A stretch of DNA of 64,000 nucleotides from Euglena gracilis. Taxonomy: Eukaryota > Euglenida > Euglenophyceae > Euglenales. The translations under genes were made by a program, and so were the position numbers. The DNA lies in NCBI GenBank assembly GCA_039621445.1, contig CP154957.1:2350504-2414503 (forward strand), read 5' to 3'. A model generated the notes under the pieces. That model was not told the DNA's origin, ran no database searches, and saw only the letters and a list, made by a program, of their open reading frames with translations. Of this stretch, positions 23,086 to 33,662 are shown in pieces (positions within the stretch are counted from its first letter, which is position 1; the number at the start of each line of letters is the position of its first letter).

Positions 23086-23129
23086 CTGTCTTGAAATTCT
23101 ACAGACACTAACGGATTTCAGGCTGAAGC

Positions 23130-23258
23130 CGTTAGTGTAAAACAATTTCCAAGGCAGGCGATTGTTAGTGTAAAACGATTTTCCAAGACAGGCGACCGTT
23201 AGTGTAAAACGATTTCCAAGACAGGCGATCGTTAGAGTAAAACAATTTCCAAGACGGC
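23130..23258. repeat. 36-bp tandem repeat, four units
   Basis: Units GTTAGTGTAAAACRATTTCC plus AAGACAGGCGAYC, four copies with few changes. Confidence 0.88.
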
Positions 23259-23394
23259 GTACATTTTCTTGAAAAAAATGACAAGCGTGGTCAGTCGACT
23301 CAAAACCTCGGCACGCAAACCCGTCTTGAATCAAAAATCAGCAAATTCCACCGCTGCATCTGCAGAACGTTGTTTGTGACAAGAACTGTGTTTT

Positions 23395-23445
23395 TTCCGT
23401 CCACGGCTGCCGTGCGTGCACCCGTGAACCGACCACGGTTGCGCA
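23395..23445. repeat. 51-bp direct repeat, left copy
   Basis: Starts TTCCGTCCACGGCTGCCGTG. It is identical to 24406-24456 except at one base. Between the two copies lies the tyrosine-recombinase-like gene. Confidence 0.93.
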
Positions 23446-23531
23446 AGGTGTTACCCGTGATCGGAATTTGAATTTTTTGGGGTTTTTAACATTTGTGTTT
23501 CTGTCTGTCTGCTGCTTTTCCCCACAGTCCG

Positions 23532-24405
23532 ATGAAGCATTTTGCCAACATGATGGAAGCACAGATGCCCCGCCCCCCCAACGTAGATGAATTTCTGGCT
23601 GTTTTACGTGGTGCCAGCTCCCTAGGAGCTGCTGCAGTGGATGCCCTTTTAGGCAGTCTCCCCACCGGTGGTCAAAATTGTGACTTGGGCCCCAAGAACC
23701 ATGCCGCAGTAAAGTGTTTTTTGGAGTATATGGATGTTTGCAACCGGCATGGCATTGTTTTTGGCTCTTTGGACGAAGTTTTGGTGGGATGGGCCAGATG
23801 GTGCGTTGATGCTCGTGAACTTTTCAAGACGCAGCAGGAAGCCGATGCCTGGGTCCAGACAAGGCAGGAGAAGGCAGGAAAAGATGGGCGCCTTCGCTCC
23901 ATGCCAGTGTCCAGTTTTCGGACCTATGTAAATGCTGTAAGCAACATTTACAAGGCATTGGCTCCCGTTTATGCCATCATTGTACCATCGTCTGTGTCCC
24001 AGTTCCCGCAGTTCAATGCGTTAATGAAGCCACTCGTCACGCACGAAAGGGCCAAAAAGGCAATGGAGGCCAAGGGTGGGTTGACAAACACAGTTTTGCA
24101 GGCGGACGAGTTGCTCACAGTTTTGAAGGCTGCCGAAGGGAACACACCATTTTGGGTCCAAAGGAGGAATGTACTTTTGTTGGGGTACACCACCGGATAC
24201 CGAGGGGAGGTTCTTCGTCGGTTGGTGGTCGAAAGTTTCAAGCCGCAAATTATGGACGGGCGAAAATCGTACATGTATGTCGCGTGTCAGTTCCCTATGC
24301 CACCTCTTGCATTCCTGCCCCCACCCCTCAAGTTCACCAGGTTCGCCATTTGTTTCAAATCCTCTTCCCTACTGCATCAATATTTTCCCTTTTTTAAAGG
24401 CAAAA
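23532..24405 (+). CDS. Tyrosine-recombinase-like protein, truncated
   Basis: Open from ATG at 23532. The N-terminal half is an SAM-like core-binding region (FLEYMDVCNRHGIVFGSLDE, SFRTYVNAVSNIYKAL). It is followed by RNVLLLGYTTGYRGEVLRRL, whose TGYRGE matches the first catalytic-arginine box of tyrosine recombinases. The second box (HxxR) and the nucleophile tyrosine are not seen. After about 24300 the frame turns low-complexity and runs into the right direct repeat, so the copy lacks its C-terminal half. A pyrimidine tract and CCCCACAG stand just before the start, as in an intron acceptor. A Crypton- or DIRS-type mobile element is the likely source. Confidence 0.62.
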
Positions 24406-24456
24406 TTCCGTCCACGGCTGCCGTGCGTGCACCCGTGAACCGACCACGGGTGCGCA
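24406..24456. repeat. 51-bp direct repeat, right copy
   Basis: Second copy of 23395-23445 (one mismatch, G for T at the 45th base). It is followed by further diverged CGTGAACSNACCCCGTT words to 24530. Confidence 0.93.
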
Positions 24457-24559
24457 TATGTGAAAACGGGGTCCGTTGACGGGTGCCGTAGTGCGCACCC
24501 GTGAACGCACCCCGTTTCCTCACGTGGGGAAGCCCGTGAACGGTTAACGGTTTTTATAC

Positions 24560-24672
24560 ACAAATTGTGGCTGAGCCCAGATTTCAGCCTGAAAACGTGT
24601 TCAGCCAGGGGCCCCCGAAGGGGGCCCCTGAACACGTTTTCAGGCTGAAATCTGGGCTCAGCCACAATTTGT
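24560..24672. repeat. 45-bp perfect inverted repeat hairpin
   Basis: Arms 24560-24604 and 24628-24672 are exact complements (outer end ACAAATTGTGGCTGAGCCCA). The loop contains a second stem, AGGGGCCCCC-GAA-GGGGGCCCCT, separated from the first by four unpaired bases. The whole 113 bp can fold into one rod. Confidence 0.95.
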
Positions 24673-24787
24673 TTAAAAACGTTTTCAGAGCCCGCCAAAT
24701 GCCTGCCCTGAAATTCGTGGTCATGATTCACGCAAGGGGTCAAAAACGCGAATTTGTGAAATTCGGACCCAAAAAACGGCGCCCTCA

Positions 24788-24925
24788 CTGAAAACGTGCC
24801 TGAACCCGGATGCCTTCACTGAAAACGTGTCATTGACACAAATGCCCTCACTGAAAACGTGCCTGAACCCGGATGCCTTCACTGAAAACGTGTCATTGCC
24901 ACAAATGCCCTCACTGAAAACGTGT
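24788..24925. repeat. TGAAAACGTG tandem array, left
   Basis: Alternating units TGAAAACGTGCCTGAACCCG and TGAAAACGTGTCATTG with an ATGCCCTCAC/ATGCCTTCAC link, period near 34 bp in pairs of 68. The same order reappears at 25.87 kb. Confidence 0.9.
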
Positions 24926-24976
24926 CACCCCCCCCCCTTTTTTTCTTTTTTTCTTTATTCCCGCAGCCTTGCCAAT

Positions 24977-25237
24977 ATGGCCAAACGCACGGCAAACTTT
25001 GTGAATGGTCTTTTGCCACCTCCCCCTAGGACGGACCCCCTTCATGGCACCTTGCTGGCACAGGGCAACACAAAGAAAAAGTCCGGCTCCGTAGGTGCAG
25101 AGCTTGCTGCTGTTGCCAACTGTTTGGAGTTCGCCAAACTGTGTCAACATCGGCAAGCCTGTTATCCTGAGCTGGATGCTTTCTTTGTTGCCTGGACGGA
25201 CGGGATGGGAGCTGGAACCCAGCCTGTTGTTCGATGA
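24977..25237 (+). pseudogene. Second recombinase-like N-terminal fragment
   Basis: From ATG at 24977 it reads MAKRTANFVNGLLPPPP, then LAAVANCLEFAKLCQHRQAC, and stops at 25235. The spacing of the helix (ELAAVANCLEFAKLC against KNHAAVKCFLEYMDVC) resembles the 23.5-kb copy. Like that copy it follows a pyrimidine tract and an acceptor-like CCCGCAG (24960-24966). It stops before the catalytic domain. 25.24-25.86 kb shows only short repeated words and a CGCCGAAGGCGCCG hairpin (about 25550). Confidence 0.5.
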
Positions 25238-25866
25238 GGCGAGCGTCATCGAACAGTGTGTGGTCCCCTGACCAACCCCCTGTGCCTCATGCTGTGTCCC
25301 GACTGCCAATAAAACACGAGAAATGTGGTTTTTGTGGTGTTGCCATTCCCAAAAATCCAAATTGTGTGGAGCTGAACAAAGTTGTCTGTGACGCCAAACA
25401 AACAAAGTTGTCTGTGAACAAAGTTGTCTATGATTGGCATATCATTTTCATTGCCAAGATTTGGCAAAAGAGCCAAAGTATGGCTCTTTTGTGTCAAGAA
25501 ACTGTGTTCGGGCCAAGACTTAGGGGGAGCCCAGGGGCGGGGACCGCGACGCCGAAGGCGCCGCGGTCGCCCCTGGGCCCCCCTAAAACCTTGGCCCAAA
25601 ACACTGTTCTTGTTTGAAACCGTGTTTTGGGCGAAGATTTAAGACTTTTAAAGTCTCGAAATCGGCCCAAACACGGTTTCTTTGTGTAAAGCGTGTCGTG
25701 TGCCGTGATGTCCGCCACTCTGTTTCGTTGTGCTCCAAGGCAACCTAGCCTTCTGTTGTGTTGTAGAGTGCCCCCGACCCGCCTCACTCGTTGAGGACCA
25801 CCCGGCCTCGCAACCACACGCCGATTTTTCATGATAGTGTTTTTTGCTTTTTACTCAGGGTTGCCA

Positions 25867-26010
25867 CAGATGCCCTCACTGAAAACGTGCCTGAACCCGG
25901 ATGCCTTCACTGAAAACGTGTCATTGACACAAATGCCCTCATTGAAAACGTGCCTGAACCCGGATGCCTTCACTGAAAACGTGTCATTGCCACAAATGCC
26001 CTCATTGAAA
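25867..26010. repeat. TGAAAACGTG tandem array, right
   Basis: A near copy of 24788-24925 in the same orientation. It is the inner right flank of the candidate TIR element. Confidence 0.9.
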
Positions 26011-26119
26011 ACGTGTTCATGACCACGAATTTCAGGGCAGGGCTGAACACGTTTTTAAACCCTTGAGAAGGGTTATCGATCAAGGGGCAACATGGCAGGT
26101 GAACAGTGAATTTTGGAAT

Positions 26120-26610
26120 TTGCGAAAAGGGTCCAAAAATCGTAATTCTGAAAAACCCAAGGGGTCCAGCTAAAATTTCCAAACCATAATTCTGAAAAAC
26201 CCAGGGGAGGGTCCAACCAATTTTGAAAACACCCAGGGGGGGCCAAAATTTCCCAACTGTAATTAACATTTCCCAACAATTTTGAAAAATTCCCGGGGGG
26301 GGTCCAGCCAAAATTTCCCAACCGTACTTCTGAAAAACCCTAGGGGGGGCTCCAGCCAATTTTTTTTTCAACCGTGTTTGTGAAGAAACCCAGCCAAAAT
26401 CTCTGAACCGGAATTCTGAAAAAGGGGGGATCAAATCCCAACCATAATTCTGGGGAAAAAAAAACCAGCGGGGTCCAACCGAAAATTCGGCATTGCAAAT
26501 CTGAAAAAAATCTGGGGGGGGTCCAGCCAAAATTTCCCAACCGTGATTCTGAAAAAACCTAGGGGTGGTCCAACCAAAAAATTTTTCCAAATCGTAATTC
26601 TGAAAAAAAA
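26120..26610. repeat. Degenerate tandem array, unit about 47 bp
   Basis: About ten units of CCCAACCGTAATTCTGAAAA, G-run, TCCAGCCAAAATTT. Lengths vary with the G runs. Confidence 0.85.
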
Positions 26611-26803
26611 ACCTTTCGATTGATGGGTAACCTGGCATCAGACGGATGAAACTTCAATCGGCCGATCGACATGGCCATGAGCCCAAAGGATCCCAAAAAT
26701 GCCCAAAAATGTTCAGAAACTGGGTATTTAGGGCGAAATTGGCCTTTATTCCTTGAACGCCGGTTCGGGCGTGAAGCCAGAGCCCCTAATCCACGGTTTC
26801 AAC

Positions 26804-26925
26804 AACTGTGTCCAGAACGGCGGTTCGGGCGTGAAGCCGTGTTCCAGAACGCCGGTTCGGGCTGCCGCCCGAACCGGCGTTCTGGAACACGGCTTCACGC
26901 CCGAACCGCCGTTCTGGACACAGTT
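26804..26925. repeat. 59-bp perfect hairpin, 4-nt loop
   Basis: Arms 26804-26862 and 26867-26925 are exact complements, with loop TGCC. Each arm holds two copies of a CAGAACGSCGGTTCGGGC unit. A third copy of GAACGCCGGTTCGGGCGTGA stands at 26756. Poly-C blocks follow at 26.94-27.0 kb. Confidence 0.97.
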
Positions 26926-27179
26926 TTCGTATCAGGTTTCCCCCCCACAACCCCCCCCCCCCCCCCCAACCCCCCCACAACCCCCCCCCCCACAACCCGA
27001 CTCACCCCCTGTGGCGCTGTGCACAATTTGGGCCCTGCACACAATTTGGGGAGGGGGGTTTTACTGCATCAAGACCACCAACAGCTTGCAGTGAGGAAAC
27101 GTTGAGCAATAAATACAAGCACATTCTCCAAATTCCTTAACAGGCAAGGAAAGTCCATAACACATTTTTCTATAAGCGG

Positions 27180-27274
27180 AAACGGGGCTCAATCACGATT
27201 CCCGGTGTGAAAACGGAGAGGGACCCACTCCCCCCCCCGTTTTAGAACCGGGAATTGTGATTGAACCCCGGTTC
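27180..27274. repeat. Imperfect inverted repeat
   Basis: CGGGGCTCAATCACGATTCC near 27184 pairs with GGAATTGTGATTGAACCCCG near 27250 with a few mismatches, enclosing a C/G-run loop. Confidence 0.75.
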
Positions 27275-27389
27275 CGACTCAAAACCATTTAACAAAGTCA
27301 CGGGTTACCCAAATGTGGGCAACTTTTCCCCGACCAGATGCCCGTTTGCTATTTTTTGGGTGTTTTTAGCGTTCACGGGTACACTTTTG

Positions 27390-27835
27390 GGCATTCACGG
27401 GTACCATGCCCCCCCCCCCTTTACTGTTCCCCCCCCTTACTGTTCCCATTGGGGGGACGGGAACAGTACAGTGTCATGTGTCATGGCACTTTTTGTGAAA
27501 GATTCTTGGAACACGGCAAAAAGGGGGAATTTTTTGGTCGGTTTTAGGTGCTCTCAATCCCACCAAAATCCAACCCAATGCCAAAATGGATGTTGTGGAG
27601 GTGCAATTATCAAGCATGTAAACCAAAAAAGCTTCATTTTGGCATTTTAGGTGGCCTTTTAGGTATAACTTGGTTGGTTGGTTCACGGCCCATGGGAACA
27701 GTAAGGGGGGGGGAGCTCGTCCCCCCCCCTTGCTGTTCCCCCCCCCTACTGTTCCCATATGGACCCAAAAGGGGGCCACGGGACGGGAACAGCAAGGGGG
27801 GGGGGCATGGTACCTCCAAGGGTACCCGTGAAGTC
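27390..27835. mobile_element. Fold-back element, GGTACC-poly-C termini
   Basis: The left end TTCACGGGTACCATGCC, poly-C, TTTACTGTTCCC is matched on the right by GGGAACAGCAAG, poly-G, CATGGTACC, a 7-bp spacer and GGTACCCGTGAA. Inner copies of TACTGTTCCC/GGGAACAGTA repeat the arrangement. The central 200 bp has no recognisable gene. Confidence 0.7.
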
Positions 27836-27918
27836 TGCATCTTAGATGCAGGACTCAGGACGGAGTCTGTGCCAAAGACGCAGTTTTTGCTATAGAGGCT
27901 TTGCGAAATACAATGTTG

Positions 27919-28600
27919 CCAGCTAGAGTAATGGTGGATGCCCTTTTGGGCTCCCTTCCAACCCGTGGTGATCAAAAGAAAAAATGACCTAAAGAACCAC
28001 GCTGCCTTGCATTTTAGAGTATACCTCACCCCCCCCCCTCCAGGAACCGTGGGACCCCAAAATGGCCACTCTTGGGGGGGACAGTTTTGCAGGGGTCAAA
28101 TTTGGTCTTTGGCGCCAAGGAAAATGGCTACTTTCAGGGGGGAAAATCAAAATTTGTCAAAAATTTTGGCCACTTTTGGGGGGGGACACTTTGAGAGGGG
28201 TGAGGGTGTTGATGTTTGAAAGCAAAGTGGTGCAATTTTTGCGACTCTAGACAAAGTTTTTGTTAGTTGGGCATTGTGGTCAATGGATGCCACTGAACTT
28301 TACAGCCCCAAGGAAGATGTGGAAGCTTGTGTCCCATCATGGAACGAAGGCCTCCCAGACCCCCCCCCTCTGCCCAGTCTCCCCTGTGTGAAGGCAAAGC
28401 AGACCGGAAAAGATGGCCACCTTCGTTCCATGCCCGTTGTATCTTTTCAAAAGTATGTCAATGCGGTCGCTCGCCTTTGCAAAGCTTTGGCTTCAACTTG
28501 TTAAAGCAGTTCCCACACTTCAATGACCTCATGGCCCCTCTCATCACAACGATGAGAGCCAAACAGGCTGCAAGTTTCAATGGGGAGGGTCAGAGTTCGG
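27919..28600 (+). pseudogene. Third recombinase-like copy, interrupted
   Basis: VDALLGSLPTRGDQ and KNHAAL (27933-28010) match the 23.5-kb gene. The sequence breaks at 28022 and resumes at 28210 with SWALWSMDATEL-like residues, then KDGHLRSMPVVSFQKYVNAVARLCKAL (about 28405-28500). After a frameshift comes QFPHFNDLMAPLITTMRAK (about 28505-28565). Stops and shifts make it non-functional. The insert at 28023-28209 belongs to the C/G-run family. Confidence 0.75.
28023..28210. mobile_element. C/G-run element inside recombinase copy
   Basis: Starts ACCTCACCCCCCC and ends GGGGTGAGGGTGT (inverted termini). The body repeats AAAATGGCCACT and GGCGCCAAGGAAAATGGC, as in the 4.0-kb array. It lies exactly between two parts that are continuous in the 23.5-kb copy. 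Confidence 0.8.
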
Positions 28601-28689
28601 GTCTATGAACTTTTGGAGCTCCCTCGGGATGTGCATTTGTCCACTGGAGAGGACTGAGAAAAATTCTGGAGAAAATTTTCATTTTGCAT

Positions 28690-28850
28690 GAATAACCCCC
28701 CCAAATAACACCTGGGGGGGGGCGATTTCGAGCGCCCAAATAACACCCCCCTGTTTTCCTTTGTTTTCCATGTAATGACCCCCCAAATAACACCCCCCCT
28801 GGGGTCCCAGTTCGGGTGCCCAAATAACACACCGGGGGGGTTTACGCATT
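28690..28850. repeat. CCCAAATAACACC repeats
   Basis: Four units of CCCAAATAACACC followed by a C or G run, with the variable part about 40 bp. Confidence 0.8.
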
Positions 28851-28859
28851 TTGTTGTCC

Positions 28860-30015
28860 CAAAAATGCAAAAATGTGGGACATGGCGCTATGGGTGTTCT
28901 CTGCATTTGGAAGGGGGCTTTCAAAGGGCATCCAATAAACAATGGACCCCCAATTTTGGGCAAATCACAACATCTCCCTCTCCTGTTCCCAAAATTGTCA
29001 ACGAAATACAATTTGCACAAAAATCTTGCAAAAGACATTTATCTGTTTCACAGTGTTTATGAACACCAGAAATGGCAACTGATTTTTTTTGTGGCGGCAA
29101 TGATTCCCCAGATTTGAGCAGCATCTTTGTGCTCTTTGACAATTGGTGCGCCATCGCAGGAATTGTCTCTTGCCTGCCTTTTGGGATACCATTTGTGGGT
29201 CTCTTATCACATGTCTTACACAATGCTAAGAGCCCAAGCCGGTATGTCTGCATACCGGTTGATGAGGATGAGGAGTCCAGTGATGACCCACATCAAACAT
29301 TTCATCATATCTCCGCTGTTTTCGTTGCATTGTTGCACTTTCAGTTGTTATTGTGTGGATCAATTTTGTTGTGTGCAGGGATGTGAACACTGTTTTCGGC
29401 GTCTTTCATGAAAGGGGTTGCTTTATTGGTCAATTTTTATTTTATCATTTTTTCAGCCCTATTTGACAATCTGCCCCATGTCCCTGTCCACACATTGCTT
29501 CACTTTTTTGAATAATAGCAAATTTTGATATAAAGTGCCATTATCCCTGACTGCGCCTCCTCATAGAGGGAGCAACACTGGTGGTGTTGGAGCACTTTGA
29601 ATGGTTCCAGGTCTCATCAGTTTTCGGCAGAATTGTCGGCTTGAGTATCTGTTTGACGAGTAGGGTTGTTCTGTAGTTGTTTCCTCATTTTTTTTTAATC
29701 AGGGCAGGGCCTTTTAGCAAGGATGACATAGTTTTTGAAAGAAACACATGATTCTTGTAATAACGGTGAACAGAGGCCCGGAGCCTGCCATTGTTATTGT
29801 AGTCAATGGTGTAGGGTTGGCCCCTCCCATCCACCATGCGAAGCAGAGCCAAACTCGGGGGGGGGGGGTGTCAGGTTGGATCCCCTCCCATTCACCTTTG
29901 TCGTTGTTGTTTTTAATTTACGATACTCCATGCTTCGTTGGGAGACTTGATCATTCTCCTTCAACCATTTTTTGAAATGATTCAGGAAGGTTTCATTTTT
30001 CATTTTGCACCCTGT
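28860..30015. other. No gene recognised
   Basis: Frames of about 100 codons overlap on both strands near 28.92-29.39 kb. None carries a motif I can name, and there is no GC-rich exon-like block. Confidence 0.45.
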
Positions 30016-30039
30016 CTAGGTGCGCCATTGCCGAAAGCC

Positions 30040-31590
30040 TTTGACCCCCCCCCCCCGCACCGCGGTGCGCACCGTGGCGCCCCCCCCCCTCGGCCCCCCC
30101 CCTTGCCCAGGGGACAGGGCGGTTTTTTTTAAAAGACCGGGGGGCCCACCCCACCCCCCCGGGGGGAGTCCCGGGGAACCCACTCAATTTTCCCCGAAAA
30201 TGGCCAAAGATCACGAAAAAAGCTAAAAATAGCGCTCTTTTCAAAAGTTTTCGGCACCTATCCCACCCTCCCTGGGCCCCCCAGGGGGGGTTCGGCCACC
30301 CACCCACCCTGCCCCCCGGGGGTCCAAGACTAAAAAAAAAAACCCCTGCCAGGGGTTTGGTTGGTCGGCCCGAGGGGGGGTTTAATAGGTGGGGGGTTTA
30401 TAAGCGGGGGGGGGGGGTGTTAAGGGATGCAAGCTCAGAGACCCCCTGTTTGGGAGGGTTTGGCCGGGAGCTGGTCCCGGTGGGAACACAAAAAATGCCC
30501 AAAAAAGCCCAACTTCAGCCAGCTGGGTTGGTATTTTTCAGCCAAAACTTGAAGGTGAAACCCCAAAAACCACCCAAAGGGAGGTTGGCACGCCGTGGGG
30601 GAGGGGTTTGGCCTGGTGAGGGGGTCTCGAAGGTGGGGGGTGCGGGATTCTGCAGCGGGCGAAACATTTCCGTCCCAAATGAGGGTTTTTTGCAACATTT
30701 CCAGCCCGGCGGATTTTCGAAAAATTAGTGCACTTGTGACAAAAATTTCCTCCAGAAAAAATCAATTTTTTTCGTTTTTGGGTGAATATGGTGATAAATC
30801 ATCAGATTTCAAAAAAGTGCAAAAATGCTCTTTTTTGTGGTTTTCTTCCTCATGGTCTTCTTGTTTTTGGGTTTTGGTTTTTTTTGACGCCTTTGGTGAC
30901 ACTTGAGATCTAGAAAATTTCAAAACCTGGGCATTTTTGGCAGCTTTGGGCTGACTTTTTGGAAGAAAAAAACTCAAGAAATTGTTGGCGAGCTTGGCCT
31001 GACATGGTGTGGCAAGGGTTCCGAAATAGGGGGGGGGTTGAAATGGCGTGGCGAGGAGGTCGGTGAGGAGGGGACCACTTTTCTGTTGTGGAGCACTTGA
31101 AAAATGCTAACCTCCTCTGGGAAAATATCATCATCATCCTTCAACAATCTTAGTGGCACATTTTTGCTAATTTTAATTTCTAATTTGGGTTGAAATTCCT
31201 AATTTAGGTGTCATTTTTAGCTCCTGGCGAGATCTGGGATCACCTGTCCTACCCCACCCCCTGGGGGGGGGTGACTGGCTGGTTTTTTTTCAGAGTGACT
31301 GACTGGTTTTTTGGCCCAGAGCCCCCTCCCCCCCCAGGGGTGGGGTGGGCCCGAAAATGAAAAGTGGCTGGCCCGGCGCCGAAGGCGCTGGAATTTTTTT
31401 GGATTTTTGAGATTTTTTTTGGCAAATTTTCATTGCCTCCTGAAGAGTGGCCGATCCCCCCGGTGGGGGGGTAAAGTGACTGACTGGTTTTTTCGGAAAA
31501 AGTGACTGACTGGTTTTTTCAGAGTGGAAAGTGACACCCCTCCCCCCCGGGGGTCGCTAAGCAATGGTATGTCTGGGATACCCCCCCCTA
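30040..31590. repeat. Cluster of C/G-run repeats
   Basis: Contains CCCCCCGGGGGG hairpins (30110-30180 and 30270-30320), GGCACGCCGTGG and ATGGCGTGGCGAG words shared with 17.8-18.0 kb, and a copy of the ACCAGTCAGTCAC family at about 31225-31590. That copy shows GTGACTGACTGG four times, the hairpin GGCGCCGAAGGCGC and the terminus CGCTAAGCAATGGT. No coding sequence is seen. Confidence 0.7.
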
Positions 31591-31599
31591 ATTTGACAA

Positions 31600-33420
31600 C
31601 CCTAATCCAGGTTAGAGAAGAATGGTCGACTTCTCCGCCCCTTATCCAAGACTCAGCAATGGGAATGTGTCATGAATACGGCTGGGGGGTCAACAACATG
31701 ATTTGCCAGTGGAACGGTGCCATTGACAGACGACAATGGGAAATGACCATCTTTAATGTGATTTTGGGGCATTTTTGACCGCATCTTGGGTTAAGAAAAA
31801 ATATATTATCTTTTATGGGCCAAATCAAATTCAATGCTTCAAATAGGAGTGCTTCAAAGAATGTGTTGCTAACGCAGGGAGGAGTCAACGACACGAAAAG
31901 GGGGGGGCAATGACGCATTTGGAGTTTGAAAAACCACGGAATGCTGAATCGCGGGTCAACCCTGGCAACAATCTATTCTCTTTCCGACATGCGACGGCAC
32001 ATCTTCTTCCATTTGCTTTCCATCCATCTCTTGAATTTTAACTCAGGAATCACAGTAGCCCCAGGTTATGATCAGATTTTATTTCAAAGGCCGATTCTTC
32101 GCCCAAAGGCATGCTGTCCCTTTGAGGAGTAGGATTTGAGAAATATGTTTGTCTTTCAAAGATGGCATGGTGCTTTCAGAATGTGTTTCCACCACAGAAG
32201 GAGGGATGGATGCATATTCTGGTCCTGGATAGATTGTAATAAACTGCGATCAGAAAAGTTTTTTTTTGAAGTTGCAACTTCTTTAGCCCAAAAAAAAAGT
32301 GTTTTGTTGTTTCCCCCCCTCTCTCCATTGATGAACAGAATGTGGAATTTTTATGGCTTCCTGACAACGTTTTTCGTGCCGGACGGAAGTGATGATTTTT
32401 GCCATACTGTTCTTTTGGTGCCCCCTCCCCCTGAATGGAGGGCGTCCGAACCACCCATTTGGGAAATTCGCAGTTTTTTTGCAAAAAAGAATTTATGCAC
32501 ATGTCATCCCCCCTGATCTTGTCCCCCCCCCCCGACCTTGTCGCATACCCGGCAAAGGGTCTGGGCCAGGGTCTGCCAAAGGAGATTTTTTTGACCCCCC
32601 CCCCGATCTTGTCCCATACCCAGGATAGCATCAGCTGGGGTATGGGGTCGGGGGAGGGGGATGGTTGGTCAGTTTCTCTCCCCTCTTTGAATGGGAGTCT
32701 CTCCCGTGTCCTCAATCTCCTCAATATTTATTTATTTATTTATTTTTTTATTTTTTTCCAATCAAGCTGGCACTTTTGATGTCATCAGGAGGCTCTGTTC
32801 AATTGGATGGCACCCTCAGTTTTTTTTTGTTTCCAATGCCTTTTACACCGCAATGTTTTTTCACTGACTTGAGAATCAGCTCCCATCTGGACCAGTGACG
32901 TGCAGCTTTTATGAACAGCTGTTATGAATCACCAACACAAATTTCATTTTCCTCAACTCAGTCATTTTCATCAATTTCTGTGATGACTCTGAAGAATTGC
33001 ATTGCACTGGTTGGTTGGTGTTTCCATAGGAAAAAATAAAAAAAATTCTGCCTTCCTCCACCTTCTTGGATCTTGCCTGCTTTAATGAATCAGAATAACA
33101 GACCGAGATCATGGCAGCACACCGCAGATGTCTTTTTCTGAGGCGGTGTTATTTTCCAGGGCGTCTACTCCGTGCTTGTGAAAGCGAGACCCGCAGCTAG
33201 TATCAACGGGCATTTGCGTATTCATAAACTCCTGGACCTCGTTCCCCTGAGATCCCGGATCTTTCGAACCTGAAGAAGAAGTGCACCGCAGACGAGGGGG
33301 GTGTGGTTTGTTGCTCGCAAACCTTGCAGCCTGGATGCTGGCGGCTGTGACGGGTGCGGTGAGGCTGCACTGGCAGCTGAACCACCAAGTGCCCCCCAGC
33401 AGTCTGCCCATACAATGACT
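31600..33420. other. No gene recognised
   Basis: AT-rich sequence with CCCCCCGA(T/C)CTTGTC repeated at 32520-32620. Short overlapping frames on both strands carry no family motif. Confidence 0.45.
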
Positions 33421-33424
33421 AGTC

Positions 33425-33650
33425 ACTGGCTGAGCCCCCCCCCCCCTCCCGGGGTGAGTGGTTTTTGGCCCGGACCCCCAGGGGGGGGGGTGGTTGGCAG
33501 AAAACCACCAAAAACTTTTTTTGGCTTTTTTTTCCTTCACAATTGTGTCAAATTTCCTCCCAGGGGGACTGCGATTGACTGGTTTTCTGAGAATCAGTGA
33601 GCGACTGGTTTTTGGAAGAGTCCAAGTGACCCCCCCCCATGGTCGGTGAA
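33425..33650. repeat. ACCAGTCAGTCAC-family copy
   Basis: Poly-C/poly-G hairpin at 33437-33490, then GATTGACTGGTTTTCTGAGA and GTGAGCGACTGGTTTTTGGA, then poly-C and a diverged terminus GGTGAAGAATTGTATGAG. Orientation as at 31.2 kb. Confidence 0.65.
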
Positions 33651-33662
33651 GAATTGTATGAG

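Larger units (their letters stand above)
24671..26064. mobile_element. Candidate element with about 55-bp TIRs
   Basis: The left end (24671-24730) contains GTTTAAAAACG, then GCCCTGAAATTCGTGGTCAT. The right end (26012-26064) has the complements ATGACCACGAATTTCAGGGC, then CGTTTTTAAAC. Inside, both flanks carry the TGAAAACGTG tandem array (24788-24925 and 25867-26010). The centre holds the second recombinase-like fragment. No target duplication identified. Confidence 0.6.

Noticed and set aside
29072-29386. Hydrophobic 104-codon frame as a membrane protein
   Set aside because: An equally long frame lies on the opposite strand. There is no recognised family, no GC-rich exon signature and no intron ends.
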